Shown: positions 1 to 9,631, counted from the first letter of the stretch. The stretch is DNA of 64,000 nt from Aidingimonas lacisalsi (GCF_008079445.1 NZ_VRYH01000003.1:186001-250000), one strand, 5' to 3'. Numbers and translations are program-made. The notes: generated from the sequence alone by a model not told the origin.

Positions 1-870
1 CAAGGCGTAAGGGTGCAGTGGAACCAACTGGCCGAGCAGTTGCCCGCTAACGTAAAATCCCAAGGACAGCATAACGCCGATACCCAGGGCACCGAGATCC
101 AGTTGGGGCTGGTGATCCTCGAGCTCGACCCCGGCCATGATCTGCCCATTGCCGGTCAGGTTGGGATAGCGTTCACCGAGTTTGGCGAGCAGGCTGGCAA
201 AGACAATGGCGAAGACATTGCCCAGCGCCAGGGCAGGCACCAACAGCGAAATATAATAACTGGCCGGCTGGCCCAGCAACTGTTCATAGATCTGGCTCAT
301 CGGCACTGCACCCGCTCCCATGCCGCCACCAAGGATCGGCAAGGTGATCACCAGCACGGCATCGCCGATGCTGAAACCGACCAACATACCGGCGAGTGCG
401 GCTAATACGACGGCGCCAATCACCGCACCGATAATCGGTACGAAGTAGCGTGTACCGATTTGCACGAGTGCTTTCGGATCCATGCCCAGGATACTGCCGG
501 TAATCAGGGCGGCGATATAGAAATTGAGAAAGCCTCCGCCTTTCATGAAATCGGTGACCGTCGTGTTGACGCTATCCGGCATCACCGGGAAGTACATCAG
601 CGTCGCAGCACCGAAGATAGCCAGGATGGCACCTCCGCCCAGGTAGGTACGTACGATCGGCATGCGGTCACCAACGAAGCCGAGGGCCTCACCGAAGATC
701 ATCATGATCAGCAGACCGCCAATCATGCCCGTTGGCAAGGAGTCGGTATAGATGGCGGCCAGCAAGACTATGGCCATGAGGGAAAACGCGGGCACCGGCA
801 TGCCCGCAACGCGTGGCCAGCTTGGGCGATTGTCAGTGCGTTTGGCAGTAGAGGTCAGGGTATGATTCAT
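1..870 (-). CDS. 2-hydroxycarboxylate transporter (2HCT/CitS family), C-terminal part outside the window
   Basis: Sodium- or proton-coupled inner-membrane carrier for citrate, malate or lactate type acids (family knowledge). The 290 visible codons start at ATG 868-870, behind a clear AAGGAG ribosome site, and read through the left window edge. Visible features are a short cytoplasmic N-terminus, many hydrophobic segments, and the glycine-rich stretch GGGMGAGAVPMSQIYEQ around residues 184-200, the 2HCT signature loop (CitS has a nearly identical GGGIGAGA segment). It diverges from a CitA/DcuS-type two-component system, so induction by external carboxylate through that system is the obvious inference. 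The substrate cannot be named from sequence alone. The reading frame is open throughout and no damage is seen. Confidence 0.9.
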   Translation of the reverse strand, partial: MNHTLTSTAKRTDNRPSWPRVAGMPVPAFSLMAIVLLAAIYTDSLPTGMIGGLLIMMIFGEALGFVGDRMPIVRTYLGGGAILAIFGAATLMYFPVMPDSVNTTVTDFMKGGGFLNFYIAALITGSILGMDPKALVQIGTRYFVPIIGAVIGAVVLAALAGMLVGFSIGDAVLVITLPILGGGMGAGAVPMSQIYEQLLGQPASYYISLLVPALALGNVFAIVFASLLAKLGERYPNLTGNGQIMAGVELEDHQPQLDLGALGIGVMLSLGFYVSGQLLGQLVPLHPYAL

Positions 871-1118
871 GGCGTCTCCTTCGAGCCGCCGCTGTCAGGA
901 TAAGCGGTCGGCCTCTTGGCCGTTCAGGGATAGCTTGGGTGTGGGCAGGATAAGTGCTGAGCCGTCGTGACCAAGATTGGCGAAGTTTGTAAATTGTTTT
1001 GTCATTATTGAAAGCGCTGCCTGGCGTGACGTCAGAGCAGGCTGGACTAGCCAATACCACCTTGGTCTAAAAACTGATGAAATAGGGGCGTCGAGCACAG
1101 GATGATCGGAACACCCGG
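871..1118. promoter_or_regulatory. Divergent intergenic control region, carboxylate carrier / two-component system
   Basis: This 248-bp gap separates the start of the 2HCT carrier (leftward) from the sensor kinase (rightward), so it must hold the carrier promoter and probably that of the kinase-regulator pair. It contains an AT-rich segment near 985-1012. I could not identify a convincing -35/-10 pair or a symmetric regulator site. Confidence 0.4.
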
Positions 1119-2735
1119 GTGAAGCGTTTGCGACCACGACTGAATATTCTGATTTCACTACTGGCGGCACTCATGGTGGTGCTGTCGCTGGGCGTGGCCT
1201 TGTGGTTATTCACGGTCCAGTTGAGAGAGACAGCGGAGCAGGATCAGGCGACGCGCGTCACCGATCTGGCACGCAGCCTGGCGGAACGTGACAGTGTGCG
1301 TCGAGCATTACAGGCGAATGCAGCGAGGTCCGATAGCGCACTGCAAGCCGATGTCGATGGACTTCGTCGTGCACTGGATGTCGATTTCATGGTGGTGATG
1401 GACAAGCAGGGTATCCGCCTGACGCATCCCAATCCCAAGCGCATTGGGGAACCGTTCGTTGGGGGCGATGAAAGCGCTGCACTGGCTGGAGACCATTATG
1501 CCTCACGATCGCAAGGCACTCTGGGAACGAGTATCCGTGGGTTTGCCCCGGTATATGACGACAATGGCGAAACCATTGGTGCCGTGGCGGTCGGGGTGAC
1601 GCTCGATTCTCTGACATCGCTGATAGCGGATAACCGCCAGCGTGTCGTCCTGGGGGTCCTGGCCTTGATGGCTTTGGGCATTGTCGCGGCCTCATTACTG
1701 GCTAGCTTCATCAAGCGTGTACTGCTGGGGCTGGAACCCGACCAGATCGCACGTTTGGTCCGGGAGCATCGCGCCTTGCTGGAGTCGGTGCATGAAGGGA
1801 TTCTGGCCATCGATGCACACCAGCGCCTGACCCTGGTCAATCCGGCGGCGCAACGGCTGTTGGTGCAAGCCGGTATTGCTATTCCCGTGCCCGGTCATCA
1901 CGTCGAAGAGTGTCTGCCGGGTACCGGACTCGTCGATGTATTGATCAGTGGTCGTCAGATTCTGGATCGGGAAGTCACGTTCAACGGGCGTGTCGTGATC
2001 GCCAACCGTGTTCCCATTCTGGAAGGAGGGCATGTCGTCGGCGCTCTGGCCACGTTGCGTGAGCAGAGCGAAGTTCAGCGACTGGCCGAGGAACTGACGG
2101 GCGTCCGCCGTTATGCGGAAGCACTCCGGGCTGCCAGTCACGAATTCAAGAATCGCTTGCACGTGATTCTGGGGCTGGTTCAACGCCGTGATCTGACGTC
2201 GCTGCGTCAGTATCTGGGAGAACTCAGCGATCAGCATCGCCTCGACGATGAAGGTATCGCGACGCGCCTGCGTGATCCGGTGCTGGCCGGCTTTCTGTTG
2301 GGCAAGCGTAGCGAAGCCAGCGAGCGAGGAATCCTGTGCGAGGTGGATATCGAGACGCCGTTGCCGCCACCTGTCGATACCGATTTGACGCATACTCTGG
2401 TCACTGTCATCGGCAACTTGTTGGAGAATGCCTTCGAAGCGCTCGACGACCAACAGCGTCGCCGAGTGCGGCTAACGCTGTCGCTCGACGAATCGGTGCT
2501 GTCGCTCCAGGTCGAGGATACCGGCAAGGGCATTGCCACTGCGGAGCAGGAGCGCATTCTGGAGCGAGATGTTTCCAGCAAAGGCGAGGGCCGGGGACTC
2601 GGGCTGGCGCTGGTGCAAGACCGACTCGATGCCCGGGAGGGGCGATTGTCACTCTACTCGGCGCCAGGCCGAGGCACCCTGGTGGAGGTCGAGTTGCCTT
2701 ATGTGTCTTCAACTCATACAGACCGGGGGGACTAA
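1119..2735 (+). CDS. CitA/DcuS-type sensor histidine kinase for carboxylates
   Basis: Membrane-bound sensor kinase of 538 residues. A first membrane segment (about residues 9-32) is followed by a periplasmic domain of about 135 residues of the PDC/CitA type, a second membrane segment (about 176-196), a PAS-like region, and a kinase core. The core shows the phospho-acceptor box with ASHEFKNRLH near residue 344, the N box GNLLENAFEAL, DTGKGI and a GRGLGLALVQ G box. The FKNRLH form of the H box is typical of CitA/DcuS/DctS kinases. The start is GTG with a weak upstream ribosome site, so a slightly different start is possible. It is followed after 3 bp by its response regulator and diverges from a 2HCT carrier, which is its likely target. 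Confidence 0.9.
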   Translation: MKRLRPRLNILISLLAALMVVLSLGVALWLFTVQLRETAEQDQATRVTDLARSLAERDSVRRALQANAARSDSALQADVDGLRRALDVDFMVVMDKQGIRLTHPNPKRIGEPFVGGDESAALAGDHYASRSQGTLGTSIRGFAPVYDDNGETIGAVAVGVTLDSLTSLIADNRQRVVLGVLALMALGIVAASLLASFIKRVLLGLEPDQIARLVREHRALLESVHEGILAIDAHQRLTLVNPAAQRLLVQAGIAIPVPGHHVEECLPGTGLVDVLISGRQILDREVTFNGRVVIANRVPILEGGHVVGALATLREQSEVQRLAEELTGVRRYAEALRAASHEFKNRLHVILGLVQRRDLTSLRQYLGELSDQHRLDDEGIATRLRDPVLAGFLLGKRSEASERGILCEVDIETPLPPPVDTDLTHTLVTVIGNLLENAFEALDDQQRRRVRLTLSLDESVLSLQVEDTGKGIATAEQERILERDVSSKGEGRGLGLALVQDRLDAREGRLSLYSAPGRGTLVEVELPYVSSTHTDRGD

Positions 2736-2738
2736 GCG

Positions 2739-3455
2739 ATGCGAGTCATGATCGTCGAAGATGATCCCATGGTCATGCGGCTCAACATCGATTATCTACA
2801 GCGTATACCGGGGATGACCGTCGTGGCGTGTTGTCAGAATGTTCCCCACGCTCAGGAAGTCCTGGAGCGGGAAACGGTCGATCTGATTCTGCTGGATATC
2901 TATCTGCGTGACCGCAGCGGCCTAGAGATCATGTCGTGGTTGCGTAAACGCGGCCGTGACGAAGATGTCATTCTGATCACCGCTGCCGACGAGATGGATA
3001 CCGTGCGGTCGGCTCGGCGCTTGGGAGTCAGCGATTATCTGGTCAAACCATTCACCTTCGAGCGATTCCAGGAGGCCGTTCAGGTCTGTGCACAGTCACG
3101 AACGGCACTGGCGGCATTACCCGAACGGGTGGCGCAGCGCGATATCGATTCTCTCTTCAAGCCGCCGCGAAGATCGATGTCATTGCGCCATGACGGGTTG
3201 CCCAAAGGTCTCACCCCCTTGACCCTGGCTCAGGTAGCGGATGCGGTGTTGTCGCAGGGTGAAACGCATTTCGCGACCGATGCCCTGCATGGTGCAACCG
3301 GTATGTCCCGGGTATCGTTACGTAAGTACCTCAAATACCTGGTTGAACAAGGCATGCTCGAGGAGTCCTTCCATTATGGGCAAGTCGGACGCCCATCGTT
3401 CAGCTATCGTTGCCGTGATCGCCAGGCGCTGGCGGCGTTGACGCGTCACGAGTAA
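2739..3455 (+). CDS. CitB/DcuR-type response regulator
   Basis: A 238-residue response regulator. The N-terminal receiver domain (about 1-120) has the acidic pair EDD at residues 7-9, the phospho-acceptor aspartate in LILLDIYL near residue 51, and the conserved lysine in YLVKPF. The C-terminal part (about 160-235) carries a winged-helix HTH with HFATDALHGATGMSRVS, typical of CitB/DcuR/DpiA proteins. It lies 3 bp behind the kinase gene and the two are certainly co-transcribed. It should bind near 871-1118 to control the carboxylate carrier. Its TAA stop directly abuts the stop codon of the convergent mnmC. Confidence 0.9.
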   Translation: MRVMIVEDDPMVMRLNIDYLQRIPGMTVVACCQNVPHAQEVLERETVDLILLDIYLRDRSGLEIMSWLRKRGRDEDVILITAADEMDTVRSARRLGVSDYLVKPFTFERFQEAVQVCAQSRTALAALPERVAQRDIDSLFKPPRRSMSLRHDGLPKGLTPLTLAQVADAVLSQGETHFATDALHGATGMSRVSLRKYLKYLVEQGMLEESFHYGQVGRPSFSYRCRDRQALAALTRHE

Positions 3456-5471
3456 TCAATCATGCCCCCGTATGATGTCTCGAATCAGGCGCCTGCCGGG
3501 ATTCAAGTGATCGTTGAGTGAACTCTCCAGGGGCATGGGTTCGTCACATAGTCGCGATGCAATCACCTCGGCGCACAGCGGGGCACTTGCGAGTCCTCGC
3601 GAGCCATGGGCGGCCGTCACCCAGAGGCCTTCATGATACCGACCGCTAACCGGCGGAACCCGCGTTGCATCCTTGGCCAGTGTCGCGTAGGCCTGGCGCC
3701 AGGTGTCCGCTTCCGGTACCGGGCCGGCATAGGGCGACTTGTCGGGGCTGGCAGCACGAATGGCGCAGCGCGCCGTTAGTCGGTCAGGTGACAGCAGCGC
3801 ACCGGCTCCGTGCAACTCGGCGACATAAGCGGGCAGGGTACGTTCCAGCTCGGTCAGATTGGCTTCGTGGTCGGCGGGCCGTGGTCGTGCATCCGCGTCA
3901 TTGGGTGTGAAAGTGGCACCGAAAGTCAGTCGGCCATCAAAGGCGGGTGGTACATAACCGCCTGCACATACGACCCGACGGAGCTCGGTCATGCCTGATG
4001 GCAAGGGTAACGAGGATATCTGGCCGCGTATCGGCTGGCAGGGCAGCCACGAGAGGTCGCGAAAGGTATTCGCCTGCCAGGCGGTGGCGACGATCACATG
4101 CTCGGCCGACAGTGCAGCGCCATCCGTCAATGACACTCGCCAGCCCTCGTGAGTCCTCACCAGGTCATCGACGTCTCCTTGTCGCCACGTCACGCCGGGC
4201 ATGGCCGCCAGATGATGGCACAAGGCATCCGGTCGTACCCAACCCGCCTGCGGATAATCGAGCCCGCCATGGGTCAGCGGCGTTCCGGCCAGTTCGCTCG
4301 CTGTCGAGGCATCGACGGGCCTTACGATCTCCGCCGGCAGAGGATGATTGGCAAGGAATCGCTGTTGGCGACGCCGCTCACGGTCGGACGTGGCCAGTTG
4401 CAGGACGCCACAGTCCTGCCATAGCGTCCGGTCGGGATCGAGTTCGGCCAGCCAGCGTTGGCTATATATCAGGCCGGCGAGATAGATGTGGCTCTGCAGG
4501 TTGGTATCGGCAGCCAGTTTGATGTAGAGCGCGCCCTGGCGGTTGCCCGACGCGCCTGCCCCCGGCGCGTGCCTATCCAGCAGTGTCACTTCGATGCCGC
4601 GGCGAGCCAGGGCGTGGCTGACTGTGGTGCCGGCCAGCCCCGCACCGATGACCACGACATGATGAGGTGGCTTGGCTTGAGGAGGACGGTACCAGGGGGT
4701 CGCGTCTCGCGTCGTGTCGTCGCGCGGTGCATCGATGACACCGGCGAGCATCTCGCGCTTGCGACCGTAGCCAACCCGTTTGTGCCAGTCGAAGCCTGCT
4801 GCCTTGAGACCGCGCTTGACCACGCCGGCACAAGTGAAGGTTGCGAAGGTGGCGCCCGCCCGGCTCTTGCGTGCCATGAGCTCGAATAGAGGTGCCTGCC
4901 ACATGTCGGGATTCCTGGCAGGAGCGAAACCGTCCAGGAACCATGCATCGGCACGACCGTCGAGTTGGGCCAGGCGTGTCACACTGTCCCCAAAATGCAG
5001 GTCCAGGATGACTCGGTCGTCGAGCCAAAGTCGGTGCACACCAGCGACGGGATCGGGCCATTGATCGGTCAGTCGCTTGGCTTTCGCGGCGATATCGGGC
5101 CAGGCTGTGAGTGCGCGAGCCAGATCCTCTCGTCGCAATGGGTAACGCTCTGTGGATACGAGATGGAGGCGCGCCCTGGCGGGGGCATGCCGCTCGAAAC
5201 AGGTCCAGGCACACAGCATGTTGAGTCCGGTCCCGAACCCGGTTTCGGCGATGGTGAAGGGGCGTGATCGTGTCCAGGCCGCAAAGCGTTGCGGGAGATC
5301 ATTGCCATGCAAGAAGACGTGTTCGGCTTCGGCACGACCATCGTGACGGGAAAAGTAGACGTCATCGAAGACGGTCGAGTGGGGCGCCTCCTGCTCCGTA
5401 TCGTCCCGGCGCCAAGCGAGAGTCGCGGTGTCCAGGGCGGCCAGCGGGGGGAGGGCATAAGGATTCGACAT
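3456..5471 (-). CDS. mnmC: Bifunctional tRNA mnm5s2U34 biosynthesis protein MnmC
   Basis: Makes the final steps of 5-methylaminomethyl-2-thiouridine at the wobble position of several tRNAs. The C-terminal FAD-dependent oxidase removes the carboxymethyl group, and the N-terminal SAM-dependent domain methylates the amine. Over 671 residues the N-terminal half shows FDDVYFSR, ETGFGTGLN (SAM-binding loop) and AWFLDGFAPARNPDMW. The C-terminal half shows the Rossmann dinucleotide motif VVIGAGLAGTTVSHALA, the GASGNRQGALY segment and a late GLWVTAAHGSRGL. I chose ATG 5469-5471 (MSNPYALPP) over an ATG 34 codons upstream because MnmC proteins normally begin just before this region. Length is normal for the family. 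Confidence 0.95.
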   Translation of the reverse strand: MSNPYALPPLAALDTATLAWRRDDTEQEAPHSTVFDDVYFSRHDGRAEAEHVFLHGNDLPQRFAAWTRSRPFTIAETGFGTGLNMLCAWTCFERHAPARARLHLVSTERYPLRREDLARALTAWPDIAAKAKRLTDQWPDPVAGVHRLWLDDRVILDLHFGDSVTRLAQLDGRADAWFLDGFAPARNPDMWQAPLFELMARKSRAGATFATFTCAGVVKRGLKAAGFDWHKRVGYGRKREMLAGVIDAPRDDTTRDATPWYRPPQAKPPHHVVVIGAGLAGTTVSHALARRGIEVTLLDRHAPGAGASGNRQGALYIKLAADTNLQSHIYLAGLIYSQRWLAELDPDRTLWQDCGVLQLATSDRERRRQQRFLANHPLPAEIVRPVDASTASELAGTPLTHGGLDYPQAGWVRPDALCHHLAAMPGVTWRQGDVDDLVRTHEGWRVSLTDGAALSAEHVIVATAWQANTFRDLSWLPCQPIRGQISSLPLPSGMTELRRVVCAGGYVPPAFDGRLTFGATFTPNDADARPRPADHEANLTELERTLPAYVAELHGAGALLSPDRLTARCAIRAASPDKSPYAGPVPEADTWRQAYATLAKDATRVPPVSGRYHEGLWVTAAHGSRGLASAPLCAEVIASRLCDEPMPLESSLNDHLNPGRRLIRDIIRGHD

Positions 5472-5624
5472 GGCCTGATGTTGATCAATATTTGAACGAT
5501 GAAAGAGAAGCGGCGCTAATTCTCGGACCGGTGAATGCGTCCGCCGTGTTTCAACAGAGTTTTCCACAGTCACTGTGAAGAAAGCGCTTGTGGAAAACTC
5601 CGTGTTGGCATGCTGTCGTCGCGT

Positions 5625-5924
5625 TCAGGGAAGCACTTTCTTGAAGGGTTTCACCGTCACCTTCGAGTAGACACCCGCGATTACGAACGGATCGGCATCG
5701 GCCCATGATTGGGCAGATTCGAGGTCATCGAACTCGGCGACTACCAGGCTGCCGCTGAAGCCGGCATCGCCAGGCGTTTCGGCATCGATGGCGGGGTGTG
5801 GGCCGGCGAGTATCAGGCGTCCTTCGTCTCGCAGTTTTTCGAGACGCGCCAAATGGTCGGGTCGTGCCGCCATGCGCCTGTCAAGGCTATCTGCCACATC
5901 TTCGCTGATGATTGCGTAAAGCAT
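5625..5924 (-). CDS. YciI family protein
   Basis: Small 99-residue protein of the YciI/YCII fold. It starts [10 protein letters not shown], contains HLARLEKL and LILAGPHP, and ends with the conserved [15 protein letters not shown] segment. Family members have a ferredoxin-like fold and an Asp-His pair; most have no known reaction, and some act as small dehydrochlorinases. Start ATG 5922-5924 is preceded by GAGGAAA, and the open frame extends 13 codons further without reason to use it. It diverges from a PHP phosphoesterase gene, and in many proteobacteria yciI, the PHP gene (yciV/trpH) and yciO are neighbours, as here. Confidence 0.85.
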   Translation of the reverse strand: MLYAIISEDVADSLDRRMAARPDHLARLEKLRDEGRLILAGPHPAIDAETPGDAGFSGSLVVAEFDDLESAQSWADADPFVIAGVYSKVTVKPFKKVLP

Positions 5925-6046
5925 TGCTGAATTTCCTCGTTCAGGTAGAGCACACCGGGACATGCGTCCCCACTGAAGACATTGACCCCAATCAGTGGGG
6001 CGCGCACCATAACGAACCTATTCTGACAAAGACGCCTGTCGGCGTC

Positions 6047-6961
6047 ATGCCAATGACCGTTTCTCACGCTCTGACCGATTCATTGGTCGACGCCCAGGGC
6101 ATCGACCTGCATATGCATTCCACCGCGTCCGATGGTGCCTTGTCACCGGCGGAGCTCGTAGCGCTCTGTCACCAGCGTGGACTGACCCATATTGCGTTGA
6201 CCGACCACGATACCATGGCGGGGGTCGAGGCCGCCGAGGCAGCGGCCAGCTCGTTGGGTCTTCAGGTCATGCCCGCAACGGAACTATCCTGCCAGTGGCG
6301 GGGCGTCAATATTCACGTCGTCGGTCTGTTGCCCGAGGGCGCGCAGGGTGACCTGGTCGAAGGTCTCCGCCGTCAGTCCGAGGCACGGCGTGCACGGGCG
6401 CAGGAGATTGCCCGCCGTCTCGAAGGGGTGGGGTTGTCGAATGCGCTGGAACGGGCGCAACAACAGGCGGGGGGCGAGCGGCCGCTGGGCCGCCCCGATT
6501 TCGCTCGCGCCCTGGTGGATGCCGGATTGGTACCGGACATGGCTAGTGCCTTCAAGAAGCACCTCGGCGCCGGTAAACGGGGAGACGTCAAAATGCATTG
6601 GCCCTACCTCTCCGAGGTGGTGGAATGGATTCGCAGTGCCTCGGGCGTGGCGGTCCTGGCGCATCCTTTGCGTTATGGCCTGACGCGACGCAAGCGGGGA
6701 CAACTGCTGGATGATTTTCTGGCAGCGGGAGGGGAAGCCGCCGAGTTGGTCAACGGATTCCAGAATCCGGATGTGACTCGGGATCTTGCCCGGCAGCTCG
6801 ACGCACGCGCCATGTTGGGCTCCTTGGGAAGCGACTTCCATTTTTCCGGTGGGCCCATAGCGCCCGGAACCATGAGCCCGTTGCCACGTACGGCATTGGC
6901 ACCGGTCTGGTCGCACCCGACATTGAGCCAGTACGCCGGGGCCGGTGCGAGAAGGACGTGA
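6047..6961 (+). CDS. PHP-domain phosphoesterase (YciV/TrpH, RNase AM-like)
   Basis: About 304 residues of the polymerase-and-histidinol-phosphatase fold. Metal-binding motifs are visible: DLHMHSTASDG near the N-terminus, ALTDHDT, a later VLAHPLRYG and the C-terminal GSDFHF. Family members (E. coli YciV, Chromobacterium NPPase) hydrolyse 3',5'-nucleoside bisphosphates and act as 5'-3' exonucleases on short RNA. The start is ATG 6047 or 6053; the frame is open to 5912, but that would run back over the divergent yciI start. The next gene downstream is the usual neighbour yciO. Confidence 0.88.
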   Translation: MPMTVSHALTDSLVDAQGIDLHMHSTASDGALSPAELVALCHQRGLTHIALTDHDTMAGVEAAEAAASSLGLQVMPATELSCQWRGVNIHVVGLLPEGAQGDLVEGLRRQSEARRARAQEIARRLEGVGLSNALERAQQQAGGERPLGRPDFARALVDAGLVPDMASAFKKHLGAGKRGDVKMHWPYLSEVVEWIRSASGVAVLAHPLRYGLTRRKRGQLLDDFLAAGGEAAELVNGFQNPDVTRDLARQLDARAMLGSLGSDFHFSGGPIAPGTMSPLPRTALAPVWSHPTLSQYAGAGARRT

Positions 6962-7070
6962 TGCCTCATGGCGATGATCATGTCGCCAGTCACTCTTACT
7001 ACATGGCCGAGGCCACCAGTTCTCTCTTATGCTGGTAAGAGCCATGTTCCGATGGACGCAAGGAGAGACC

Positions 7071-7694
7071 ATGAGCCAATTCTTCCAGATGCATCCCGAA
7101 ACGCCACAGAAGCGGCTGATTGATCAGGCCACGGCCATCATCCGTAACGGTGGAGTCATTGCTTATCCGACCGATTCCGGCTATGCCCTGGGGTGCCACC
7201 TGGGTGACAAGAAGGCCATCGAGAGAATCAAGTGGCTGCGTTCGCTGGACGACAAGCATAATTTCACTCTCGTATGCTCGGATCTGTCCCAGATCGGCAC
7301 TTATGCCAAGGTCGACAATGATGTCTTCCGCCTGCTCAAGACGTATACGCCCGGTCCATATACCTTCATTCTCAATGCCACGACCGAGGTGCCGCGCCTG
7401 TTGTTGCACCCCAAGCGTCGTTCGATCGGCGTGCGCGTCCCCGATCACCGTATTGCGAAAGCGCTGCTGGAGGCACTGGGTGAGCCGCTGATGAGCGTGA
7501 CCCTGATCCCGATCGGTGAAGAACTGCCGATGACCGACCCCGAGGAGATTCGGGAGCGTTACGGCGCGCATCTGGATCTAGTGATCGATGGAGGAGCTTG
7601 TCATCTCGACCCCACCAGTGTCATCGATCTGCGGGAGCTACCGCCGACTATCGTGCGTCAGGGCCGAGGTAACGTGACCCCGTTTCAACTGTGA
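7071..7694 (+). CDS. yciO: YciO protein (Sua5/YrdC/YciO family)
   Basis: A 207-residue protein of the YrdC-like fold, which binds double-stranded RNA or ATP. It shows GGVIAYPTDSGYALGC near residues 24-39, a KHNFTLVCSDLSQIGTYAKV stretch, PGPYTFILNATTEVPR and the SIGVRVPDHRI segment. This fits YciO rather than the threonylcarbamoyl-AMP synthases TsaC/Sua5, which carry a KRP-type motif earlier in the domain. Start ATG 7071 has a good AAGGAGAG ribosome site. The cellular role of YciO is not established. It follows the PHP gene in the same direction. Confidence 0.87.
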   Translation: MSQFFQMHPETPQKRLIDQATAIIRNGGVIAYPTDSGYALGCHLGDKKAIERIKWLRSLDDKHNFTLVCSDLSQIGTYAKVDNDVFRLLKTYTPGPYTFILNATTEVPRLLLHPKRRSIGVRVPDHRIAKALLEALGEPLMSVTLIPIGEELPMTDPEEIRERYGAHLDLVIDGGACHLDPTSVIDLRELPPTIVRQGRGNVTPFQL

Positions 7695-7720
7695 TGGTTC
7701 CCAAGCCAGTGCGATGCGCC

Positions 7721-8608
7721 CTATGTCTCCTCGGCATCGGACGCATCGTCTTCCCGGGTACGCGGATCCGGAGTGTCTTCATCCAGCCAGGTACCGCAAC
7801 GCAGGCAGTAGCGCGCCTTGTGCTCATGTCGGTCGTAGCCACAACCGGGGCAGGCTTCGTCGGAGTAGCGGTCGGCGCGGATCGAGCGAATCACCTCGGC
7901 CGAAAAGACGCCGGTCGGCACCGCGATGATCGAATAGCCGAGCAGCATCACCGCCATCGAGATGAACTGTCCCAGCGGAGTCACCGGTGTGATGTCACCA
8001 TAGCCGACGGTGGTTAGGGTCACGATACCCCAGTAAACGGCGCGGGGAATGCTGGTGAAACCGGCGTCATCGGGTTCGATCAGGTAAACCAGCGAACCGA
8101 AAATGGTGACCAGCATGAATACCGTGAACAGGAACAGCAGAATCTGATGCGAGCTGCGCTTGAGCGCTTCGACCAGCAGCCGTCCCTCACCGACGAACTG
8201 CATCAGCCGCAAGACACGGAAGATGCGCAGCACACGCAGGATACGCACCATCACCAGCGACTGGGCACCAGGGACCACCAGCAGTAGCCAGGTCGGCAAT
8301 ATGGCCAGAATATCGACGATGCCGTAAAAGCTCTTCAGATAGAGCCAGGGCCGCTCCAGGCAGTACACACGCACCGCCAGCTCGATGGTGAACACGATGG
8401 TGAATCCCCACTCGGCCCAGTAAAAGACCGGGCCATACGCTGCGTGCCAGACGGGCACGCTATCGAGCATGACCACGGCGACACTGGCGAGTATCAACAC
8501 CATCAACACGATATCGAAGCCCTTCGCCATTGGCGTGTCGGATTCGAATATCACTTGGAAGACCCGCGTACGCAGGCCTTCACCAGCAGGTTTCAGATGC
8601 GGCAACAC
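7721..8608 (-). CDS. Voltage-gated potassium channel-type ion transporter with C-terminal zinc ribbon
   Basis: A 295-residue six-helix channel protein. A voltage-sensor-like segment is rich in spaced arginines (MVRILRVLRIFRVLRLM, about residues 120-136), and the pore loop has the potassium selectivity sequence TTVGYGDI near residue 200, followed by a last membrane helix. The C-terminal tail has two CxxC pairs (CPGCG and CLRCG) that form a likely zinc ribbon, followed by an acidic end. Four subunits should form an inner-membrane K+ channel. The gene converges with yciO and lies 29 bp behind the CYTH gene in the same direction. Confidence 0.88.
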   Translation of the reverse strand: MLPHLKPAGEGLRTRVFQVIFESDTPMAKGFDIVLMVLILASVAVVMLDSVPVWHAAYGPVFYWAEWGFTIVFTIELAVRVYCLERPWLYLKSFYGIVDILAILPTWLLLVVPGAQSLVMVRILRVLRIFRVLRLMQFVGEGRLLVEALKRSSHQILLFLFTVFMLVTIFGSLVYLIEPDDAGFTSIPRAVYWGIVTLTTVGYGDITPVTPLGQFISMAVMLLGYSIIAVPTGVFSAEVIRSIRADRYSDEACPGCGYDRHEHKARYCLRCGTWLDEDTPDPRTREDDASDAEET

Positions 8609-8637
8609 GCATGGGCTCCTTAGTGAAGTCGACGCCG

Positions 8638-9516
8638 TCAGCGTTGGATGTCATATATTGCCCGTGACAATGCCAGGGCCGTCTGTCCCGACTCTCGGGT
8701 TAACCACGGCGTTTTCTTCAGTGCCTCCGCGAGCGACGCCGATAGTCGGCGAATCGTGGCCGTCATAGCGTCATCGTCACGTTCCGCGAGCCGGCTCAGT
8801 ATCGCTTGGGCCTGCGTTTGAAAGCCAGTCTGGCCACTGTCCGTTGCGGCGTCCAGCGCCGCAATCGCGCAGGAAAATTGGCCGGCAGGATGATCGGGGC
8901 AGGGCGGCAGCGTCCAGTCGTTGGTCAGCAGTGAAGTCCCTCGTGCTGCCTTGCTGGTCGAGGCCGGTCTCAGTGTCACCGCGTGAACCAAGTGGTCTGC
9001 ACTAGACCACAGACTGTCAGGGTGACCTTCCTTGAGTTCCAGTTCGATTTCATGGATCGGCAAGCGGCGTCCCGCTGCCCGGATTTCGCCGTTGTCCCAG
9101 GCCAGCTCGATGCGCCCCTTCTCGTCCTCGAGTAGCCAGGTCGTACGTTCGAAATCGGTCGTGAAGCGTGGTTCGAGGGCCTCGAGCACATCGGTGCCGA
9201 AGGTCTGGAAGGGTGGTAGTGACGCCAGGTTGTCGAGATCCAGGGTCTCGCCTTCGATCGGCCACTCCCACTCGCCTCGTACCGTGAGTCCGGTATTGGC
9301 ATCGCCAGCGGTTTTCAGGGTCTGTACGTACCCCGTGGGTGTTCGACGTATCCGCAGGGCAACTTTTGCCGCCTGCAAGGCTCCCTGTGGTGTGTCGAAG
9401 TAAGTATTGCCTAGTCGCTTGCGTTCACTGTCGATGCCTTGCAACCAGACCACATCAGTCGGTGAAGCAGCAGCCCGAGGGGGGAGCGCGAGTTTCAGTT
9501 CGACTTCCTGACTCAT
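8638..9516 (-). CDS. CYTH domain protein (YgiF-like inorganic triphosphatase)
   Basis: 292 residues starting MSQEVELKLAL, which contains the diagnostic ExExK motif (E4, E6, K8). Further tunnel residues are visible as VALRIRR, GRIELAWDNGEIRA and IHEIELELKEG. The C-terminal third looks like a helical CHAD-type remainder. Relatives such as E. coli YgiF hydrolyse inorganic triphosphate in the cytoplasm. The protein is shorter than YgiF (about 430 residues), so the CHAD part is incomplete or absent. It may share a transcript with the downstream channel gene. Confidence 0.82.
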   Translation of the reverse strand: MSQEVELKLALPPRAAASPTDVVWLQGIDSERKRLGNTYFDTPQGALQAAKVALRIRRTPTGYVQTLKTAGDANTGLTVRGEWEWPIEGETLDLDNLASLPPFQTFGTDVLEALEPRFTTDFERTTWLLEDEKGRIELAWDNGEIRAAGRRLPIHEIELELKEGHPDSLWSSADHLVHAVTLRPASTSKAARGTSLLTNDWTLPPCPDHPAGQFSCAIAALDAATDSGQTGFQTQAQAILSRLAERDDDAMTATIRRLSASLAEALKKTPWLTRESGQTALALSRAIYDIQR

Positions 9517-9631
9517 GGCGATGGTATCCAGTCGGTAAAATTTTCGTGAATCTTATATGAATTTTTCATGACGATGACGTCGTCAATCACTATACTGACG
9601 CCGCCATTCCTCAAGCGTATGACAGAACGTT

